DNA from: Candidatus Zhuqueibacterota bacterium RBG_16_48_16
GTDB lineage: Bacteria; Zhuqueibacterota; Zhuqueibacteria; Residuimicrobiales; Sediminimicrobiaceae
DNA: 10,732 nucleotides
Direction of reading: 5' to 3'
Assembly: GCA_001771235.1 (NCBI GenBank)
Contig: METF01000190.1
Location: forward strand, 1 to 10,732
The position numbers and the translations under genes are program-made. Under the pieces are notes generated by a model. The model searched no databases, was not told where the DNA came from, and saw nothing but the letters and a program-made list of their open reading frames with translations. Shown here piece by piece: positions 6,876 to 10,732 of the stretch (the stretch's first letter is position 1; each line of letters begins with the position of its first letter).

Positions 6876-7070
6876 ATGTCCAAGAATTTTGATACTTTTC
6901 TAAAACTGGAAAAGAAAGCCTTAGAGAACAAGTATGTTGTCCTGGTAAATGGGAAAGTAGTCGCTAAAGGCTTAGATATTGAGAAAATGCTGGTCAAGGT
7001 TAGAAAGAAATATCCCGAAGAAATTCCCTTTGTTGCCAAGATTCCCGATGAGAGGATGATGGTATTATGA
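6876..7070 (+). CDS. DUF5678-like small protein
   Basis: A 64-residue soluble protein of unknown function. The centre, KYVVLVNGKVVAKGLDIEKM (19-38), followed by VRKKYPEEIPFVAKIPDE (42-59), fits the DUF5678 family as I recall it: a strand-turn-strand with NGKVV, a helix, then a strand with VAKIP. The first 18 residues are a charged helix. A strong GAGGAG site (6865-6870) lies 5 nt before the ATG. Its stop overlaps the start of the aspartic protease gene (ATGA), so the two are translationally coupled and probably act together. Such DUF5678-protease pairs recur in bacteria and archaea to my knowledge. The small partner could be an inhibitor, adaptor or substrate of the protease, but this is conjecture. 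Confidence 0.75.
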   Translation: MSKNFDTFLKLEKKALENKYVVLVNGKVVAKGLDIEKMLVKVRKKYPEEIPFVAKIPDERMMVL

Positions 7071-7471
7071 TCCGGTACCGCTATCGTGAAGAGAGAGGAT
7101 CCTTAGGCCGAGTCTCTCGTCCACTGGCCGATGTGATCTTAGTTAACGATGGTCTTCAAGTAGAGACCTCCCTGTATGTTGATTCCGGAGCTGACATTTC
7201 TATGATCCCTTTGAGATTTGGAAGAGCACTGGGGTTAAAACAAACCTCGTCCGACAATGTCCGGGAGCTTCGGGGCATTTCTGGTGGCGGTATCCCATAC
7301 ATCCTGAAAGAAATCACTATGGTTCTGGACGGCGAAAGGCTTACGGTAAGAATGGCCTGGGCCCTTGTGGAGGAAGTACCTCTGTTATTGGGCAGAATGG
7401 ATGTATTCAATCAATTCCAGATAACATTTGAAGAGCGTGAAGGCTGGATAGATTTCAAAAAACATAATTGA
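7067..7471 (+). CDS. Retropepsin-like (clan AA) aspartic protease
   Basis: Single-domain aspartyl protease fold that would act as a homodimer in the cytoplasm; there is no signal peptide or membrane segment. The catalytic motif is YVDSGADISMIP (38-49) with D39, where most family members have DTGA. The second hallmark, a hydrophobic run ending in G near the C-terminus, is LLLGRMDVF (107-115), with the flap expected near GISGGGIPYI (70-79). Its 134 residues are normal for the stand-alone bacterial and archaeal members. It overlaps the DUF5678-like gene by 4 nt. Substrate and role are unknown. The DSG variant occurs in active retroviral-type enzymes, so activity is plausible but untested. Confidence 0.8.
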   Translation: MIRYRYREERGSLGRVSRPLADVILVNDGLQVETSLYVDSGADISMIPLRFGRALGLKQTSSDNVRELRGISGGGIPYILKEITMVLDGERLTVRMAWALVEEVPLLLGRMDVFNQFQITFEEREGWIDFKKHN

Positions 7472-7530
7472 CAAAAAAGACGATTCAAATTAACACGCCT
7501 TGTGAACAGCATAGTTTACGGAAACAGAAC

Positions 7531-7770
7531 ATGACCAAAGATCGCAAAAAATACATTGAACAGTTCTGGCACAAATATGAAGCCATGGGCGATCTCGACG
7601 CCAAATTTCCACCTTCACGCGAGCTGTTGTTTTCGTTTCTAAATTCCGCGCACCAAGCGTGGCTCCATTCCGGCAGGGCCTCTGCAGAAATCGAAGCGGA
7701 CATCGAGCATCACATAGCCATGCAGAAAGTCTTTATGAAATGGCGAGAGGTTTATGGCGAGAGAATTTGA
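7531..7770 (+). CDS. Hypothetical small protein (79-80 residues)
   Basis: I do not recognise this family. The product is hydrophilic and mostly helical, rich in Trp, His and charged residues (for example EQFWHKYEA and HQAWLHSGR), with no signal peptide or membrane segment. I chose the ATG at 7531, which has GGAA 8 nt upstream. The frame is open further back to a TTG at 7468 that overlaps the protease stop codon, but that start has no ribosome site and would add a low-complexity leader. The end overlaps the next small ORF by 17 nt. The position suggests one operon with the DUF5678-protease pair. Confidence 0.5.
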   Translation: MTKDRKKYIEQFWHKYEAMGDLDAKFPPSRELLFSFLNSAHQAWLHSGRASAEIEADIEHHIAMQKVFMKWREVYGERI

Positions 7771-7906
7771 GCGAATTCTTATTTCACAAAACAAACAGGA
7801 TTTGGATATTGCTTACCTTCGAATGAAAGCCAAAGAGTTTGTAGAGGTTGAACGCAGCGATGTGTCGGAGCGTTTAGAAGAATTGCCTGGAACGACACTC
7901 ACATAA
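7754..7906 (+). CDS. Hypothetical very small protein (50 residues)
   Basis: An open frame of 50 codons starts inside the end of the preceding gene (17-nt overlap), with GAGAGG 3 nt before the ATG. The product is charged and predicted helical (LDIAYLRMKAKEFVEVE), with no motif I recognise. The overlap and ribosome site favour translation, but a chance ORF or a frameshifted tail of the upstream gene cannot be excluded. Confidence 0.35.
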   Translation: MAREFERILISQNKQDLDIAYLRMKAKEFVEVERSDVSERLEELPGTTLT

Positions 7907-7967
7907 CATATCATCGCCGCGATTTTAGCAAACGTTGACTAATCGACTGCGGTGCTAATGCTGTTAA

Positions 7968-8067
7968 GGGGGTGTGAAAAAATAAATTGGCATTCTTTGA
8001 AGCATTGTTCGACTGTTTTAACTGAGCTTGGGAAACGCAGATTCCCAAGTTATTCTTTCACACCCCC
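7968..8067. mobile_element. 100-bp MITE-like element with terminal inverted repeats
   Basis: The ends are GGGGGTGTGAAA (7968-7979) and its exact complement TTTCACACCCCC (8056-8067). The inverted repeat extends to about 23 nt with two mismatches. The trinucleotide TAA directly flanks both sides (7965-7967 and 8068-8070), as a 3-bp target-site duplication would. The interior has no ORF. A second hairpin, CTTGGGAA/TTCCCAAG (8027-8049), overlaps the right arm. The likely origin is a non-autonomous derivative of an insertion sequence not in this window; I cannot name the family. A bidirectional terminator for the converging genes is an alternative, and both could hold. Confidence 0.55.
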
Positions 8068-8160
8068 TAAGTACAAAACTCAGATTACACTGTGACAGGT
8101 TACGGCTTGAAGGAGGTCCGCGCTTTGTCAACAGGCCGTTGAGTTGGGCAACCGCTATGG

Positions 8161-9186
8161 CTATTGCGCCCGCTTTCTGGCGAAAACAACAATGTTATCT
8201 CCCCCGTATTCTCCCGCCAGCTCGCCTCTGGCGTCTTCCGTTTCCAAATAGTGGGGTTCTTTTTCAACGAGCTGCGCCGAAGCGGCGATGTGTCTCTTTA
8301 TATCCCCATTTTTGTTTCTTAAATATCCTACGAGTTTGCGGTAGGCGTTTCGGCTATGTTCGTGCACTCCCGCCTTTCGCAACAACGATTTGACCTTTGA
8401 TTTTACGGCGACGCCTGCACCCCCCGGAAAAGGATTGGCCGCTGCAAGCCGCCTGTTATTATAGGAAAACACCCGTTCTATGGAATAACCCATTTTCGCC
8501 AGCAATTGTGTCAGGTTCTCCTTTGAGTAGAGAAAAATATGAAACGGATTAAAGCCCACCCATTCGGAACCCAGCGTCAGGATATTTCGGCTGCCGCCGT
8601 TAGGCGTATCGATGATCAAAAGGCCGTCTTGCTCAAGAATGCTGTCGATGCTTATTAAAAAATTCATGGGTTGCGGGATATGCTCAAAAAGATCAATCGC
8701 CATAACGAGGGGAAACTTGATTCCACTATTATTCTGCTCGACATATTGTTCGACAGTGCCACAAAAGGTTGGGACGCCGAATTTAGCTTGCGCCTGTGCG
8801 GCGGCTTTGGCAGAGATTTCGATTCCCGCCACCTGCCAGCCCCTATGTTTCAATAGGGCCAAAAGATAGCCTTTGGCGCTGCCAATCTCCACCACGTTTT
8901 TCTGCTTCACTTCCTGCTCGATGAGGGCGATGGTGCGACGATAGATGTTGGTGATTCTCTGAAATTCGTCGGAATGGCGGCGGTGAAAGAAATAATAATT
9001 ATCGCCATAGAGCTTGTAAAGCTCATCTTCGCTCAACCTGGGAGAATTGAATAAAAGCCCGCAGGAGTCGCATTTGTCTAATCTGAAAATTCCGGGATAG
9101 TTTAGATCGGGATAAGTCGTCTCGAACAACAACAGGCTTTTCGTTGACCCACAAAGAAAACACGGGTTGTTGACTTCCTGCTTCAT
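8161..9186 (-). CDS. Zinc-ribbon class I SAM-dependent methyltransferase
   Basis: Predicted soluble methyltransferase with an unknown acceptor. A zinc ribbon comes first: C9-x2-C12 and C39-x2-C42 (PCFLCG and KCDSCG). A Rossmann methyltransferase domain follows: motif I VVEIGSAKG (98-106), acidic GIEIS (121-125), then DLFEHI (165-170) and LLIIDTPNGG (189-198). The C-terminal third is basic and ends in a short strand. This layout is common among methyltransferases in sugar, O-antigen and secondary-metabolite clusters, but none of those genes is nearby. The frame extends to a GTG at 9231 without a ribosome site. I prefer the ATG at 9186, preceded by GGAGG, which puts the zinc ribbon at the N-terminus as usual; the product has 341 residues. 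Confidence 0.85.
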   Translation of the reverse strand: MKQEVNNPCFLCGSTKSLLLFETTYPDLNYPGIFRLDKCDSCGLLFNSPRLSEDELYKLYGDNYYFFHRRHSDEFQRITNIYRRTIALIEQEVKQKNVVEIGSAKGYLLALLKHRGWQVAGIEISAKAAAQAQAKFGVPTFCGTVEQYVEQNNSGIKFPLVMAIDLFEHIPQPMNFLISIDSILEQDGLLIIDTPNGGSRNILTLGSEWVGFNPFHIFLYSKENLTQLLAKMGYSIERVFSYNNRRLAAANPFPGGAGVAVKSKVKSLLRKAGVHEHSRNAYRKLVGYLRNKNGDIKRHIAASAQLVEKEPHYLETEDARGELAGEYGGDNIVVFARKRAQ

Positions 9187-9247
9187 TTTCCTCCATATAT
9201 GTTTTTTGCTGTTTATGCCTTTAACGGCCACGGGTTAAAAGAGTTTT

Positions 9248-9275
9248 AATTTAAACAAATAGGCAGGAATGTCAA
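9248..9275 (-). promoter_or_regulatory. Likely sigma70-type promoter of the methyltransferase gene
   Basis: Perfect -35 TTGACA (9275-9270), a 16-nt spacer, then TAAATT (9253-9248; 4 of 6) within an AT-rich stretch. It lies between the stop codon of the DUF3078-like gene and the methyltransferase start, so the methyltransferase can be expressed on its own. Confidence 0.5.
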
Positions 9276-9288
9276 CAATTAAAGCATT

Positions 9289-10140
9289 TTACAAAATGGT
9301 GTATGTTAATCCGAGCGCCAGCGCCTGCTTCAACTGTCTTTTTCTGGAAATATCGCGGTCGTAAAACAGCTTGACGTTCAGATTGACATCCACGTAGCGC
9401 GCCACCTTTGCCGACAGGATGGTGTCCCATTTGACATCGATTTGCTGAAAGCTTTCCAGATTCGAGAATAGCTCCAGCTTGGAGGTGAGCAGCATGTTTT
9501 CCGCAACTTTACAGCTAAAATCCGTGGCGGACTCGGCGCCGACTTCGACCCGCGATTTTTCTGTTTTTTCCGGCGTATCCGGATCGTCCGAATACTGTAG
9601 ATGCACGTTTGTAATCGTTTCTTTCAGCGCCGCGCCTAACCTGGTTTTGAATACGGCGCTTGGCGCGTAACCCGCCCCCACACTTTGGGTAAAAAAGGCA
9701 GGATCCATAAATTTGGAGATTTCCAGTTTGGGGGTGGTAGAATAGTCATACGCCTTGGCAAATTGTGTTTCACCCGTGGCGGCGATGTAGGGATTGAGAA
9801 TGTGGGTTATCTTGTAGGTCAAAACGCTCTCCAGCTTGATCTCATCCACGGATTTCTTCGTTTCCTGGTCGCCAACTTTGACCGCGCCGAATGATATCTT
9901 GCCCGCATTAGACCAATTGTAATTCTCCCGGTCATTGACAGATTTTGCATTCACATTTAATTGCCACGACAGGCTGTTTTCGCCGCCCTGGCTCCAGTTA
10001 TCGAAATTGGTTTGCGCCAGATTCAGGCTGCCAACGACCTCATTGTTCCAGCCAAAAACGGAATCGGCTTTGGCCTCTTCCTGCGCCACAAGTGCAGCGG
10101 AGGGGATTAGCAAAAGCGCAACTAGCAGTAAATATTTCAT
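9289..10140 (-). CDS. DUF3078-like exported protein
   Basis: Exported protein of unknown function, probably an outer-membrane or periplasmic beta-rich protein. I place the start at the ATG at 10140, which has GAGGT 5 nt upstream and begins a clear signal peptide (MKYLLLVALLLIPSAALVAQ); the frame is open further upstream but that part looks non-coding. The signature LNLAQTNFDNWSQGGENSLSW (38-58) is the hallmark I know from DUF3078 proteins of Bacteroidota and relatives. The rest alternates strands with regularly spaced aromatic residues and ends in a strand (LGLTYTIL), compatible with a small barrel. The mature length is about 264 residues. It has no functional link to the phosphate genes that I can see. 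Confidence 0.72.
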   Translation of the reverse strand: MKYLLLVALLLIPSAALVAQEEAKADSVFGWNNEVVGSLNLAQTNFDNWSQGGENSLSWQLNVNAKSVNDRENYNWSNAGKISFGAVKVGDQETKKSVDEIKLESVLTYKITHILNPYIAATGETQFAKAYDYSTTPKLEISKFMDPAFFTQSVGAGYAPSAVFKTRLGAALKETITNVHLQYSDDPDTPEKTEKSRVEVGAESATDFSCKVAENMLLTSKLELFSNLESFQQIDVKWDTILSAKVARYVDVNLNVKLFYDRDISRKRQLKQALALGLTYTIL

Positions 10141-10457
10141 AGGAGACCTCACTGTTTGTTCATGAACCTGTCTTTGTAATAAAGAATGTGCGTTTTCTAT
10201 TCCCTGCTCAAGATACACAAACATCGGACGATATTCTTAATATGAACAACATGGCAGGTTATTTGCTTTTTTGCCTCCGCAGGCAGGTGGTATGCAAAAG
10301 CGTTTGATGAAGCCTTTGGCTGAGGCGAAAATGATTATTTTAGTTGTGCGGAAAAATATAACGTTAGCAACAAGGAAAATTTTGCCGGTATTTTCCGGCT
10401 CTTTTCGATTTTTGCATAATGTGGCATAAAGGTAGCAGATAAATACCTAGAGTCAAC
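10141..10457. other. Divergent intergenic region with two short hairpins
   Basis: This 317-nt stretch lies between the starts of the DUF3078-like gene and the secreted protein at 10458. It contains TGCCT/AGGCA around CCGC (10272-10285), preceded by a T-run on the plus strand, and GCCGG/CCGGC around TATTTT (10384-10399), followed by a T-rich tail. No gene ends nearby in the matching direction, so neither is called a terminator. I see no convincing promoter pair and no 11-nt Pho-type repeat here. Confidence 0.4.
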
Positions 10458-10732
10458 ATGAATATATTGAGAAAATGCTGCTGGAAAATTTTCTTGTTTT
10501 ATGTGATAGGTTCTCTGTCCTTTTCGGCAAGTGCGGCCGATCCCATAACCGTCATCCAATACCCGCTAACCATGCGACCGGCGATAACCAAGGCAGGGGA
10601 GAGTTTTACGATTGTATGCAAAGCCGACCGATCGCAGGGTGGTTGGAAAGCACAGCTTTTCACCGAATTCAACCGGGTCGATCTGGTGATCGAGCCGCGT
10701 TTCGACGAGCAGAGCGGCACCTGGCAGCTCAA
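10458..10732 (+). CDS. Secreted protein of unknown function, 3' end beyond the window
   Basis: An uninterrupted frame of 91 codons runs off the edge. It begins with a textbook signal peptide: basic MNILRKCCWK, a hydrophobic core to about residue 22, and SASA before the likely cleavage near residue 27. The mature part reads like an immunoglobulin-like or beta-sandwich domain (RPAITKAGESFTIVCKA at 39-55, then alternating strands with GGWKAQL). It faintly recalls the N-terminal domain of some secreted calcineurin-type phosphoesterases, but no catalytic part is included and I do not name it. The ribosome site is weak. The reverse frame over the same bases is longer-looking but has no signal or motif. 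Confidence 0.6.
   Translation, partial: MNILRKCCWKIFLFYVIGSLSFSASAADPITVIQYPLTMRPAITKAGESFTIVCKADRSQGGWKAQLFTEFNRVDLVIEPRFDEQSGTWQL

Noticed and set aside
8028..8393. Plus-strand frame starting in the MITE-like element
   Set aside because: Most of it is antisense to the methyltransferase C-terminus, and the start lies inside the inverted-repeat element without a ribosome site.
9187..9231. N-terminal extension of the methyltransferase to a GTG
   Set aside because: No ribosome site before the GTG, whereas GGAGG precedes the internal ATG at 9186 and the zinc ribbon follows at once.
10141..10224. 28-codon extension of the DUF3078-like protein
   Set aside because: It would bury the signal peptide; GAGGT 5 nt before the ATG at 10140 decides the start.
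10272..10285. TGCCT/AGGCA hairpin as an intrinsic terminator
   Set aside because: The T-run precedes the stem on the plus strand and no gene ends there in either direction.
10499..10732. Minus-strand frame at the right edge
   Set aside because: The plus strand in the same place encodes a clear signal peptide and stays open to the edge.

Overview
The window looks like a chromosomal segment of a Gram-negative bacterium. Two outer-membrane or exported beta-rich proteins with signal peptides (an OprO/OprP-like porin and a DUF3078-type protein) and a phosphate permease with a fused PhoU-like tail resemble genes of the Bacteroidota/Calditrichota/KSB1 (FCB) group. That placement is an inference from family resemblance, not a phylogeny. 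Base composition is mixed: the housekeeping genes are near 50 % GC, while the nucleotidyltransferase region (about 4080-4590) is clearly AT-richer.

Region 1 (1-6756) is a phosphate-response locus. On the minus strand lie an outer-membrane porin of the phosphate-selective type and a PiT-family inorganic phosphate transporter with a cytoplasmic PhoU-like domain. On the plus strand lie phoB and phoR, overlapping by 4 nt. The upstream regions of the porin and of the transporter each carry four hexamers related to CTTAAC in an exact 11-nt register, followed after exactly 10 nt by a -10-like hexamer (TAATAT or TACAAT). I read these as PhoB-binding promoters, so the window appears to hold the sensor, the regulator, two targets and the operators. 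A hairpin made of two nested palindromes separates the two minus-strand genes and ends in a T-run, so it should terminate transporter transcription just ahead of the porin promoter.

Between the transporter promoter and phoB sits an AT-rich insertion-like piece (about 4011-4590): hairpins, a MNT-type nucleotidyltransferase (antitoxin-like) and the first 27 codons of its HEPN partner. The HEPN remnant stops 4 nt before phoB. The toxin-antitoxin pair is therefore broken, and phoB may be read through from its promoter.

Region 2 (6757-8160) is an accessory patch of very short genes on the plus strand: a DUF5678-like 64-residue protein overlapping a single-domain retropepsin-like aspartic protease by 4 nt, then two small unrecognised ORFs, then a 100-bp MITE-like element with inverted termini and a possible TAA target duplication.

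Region 3 (8161-10732) holds a zinc-ribbon SAM-dependent methyltransferase and a DUF3078-like exported protein, both on the minus strand. A divergent secreted protein starts at 10458 and is cut by the window edge.
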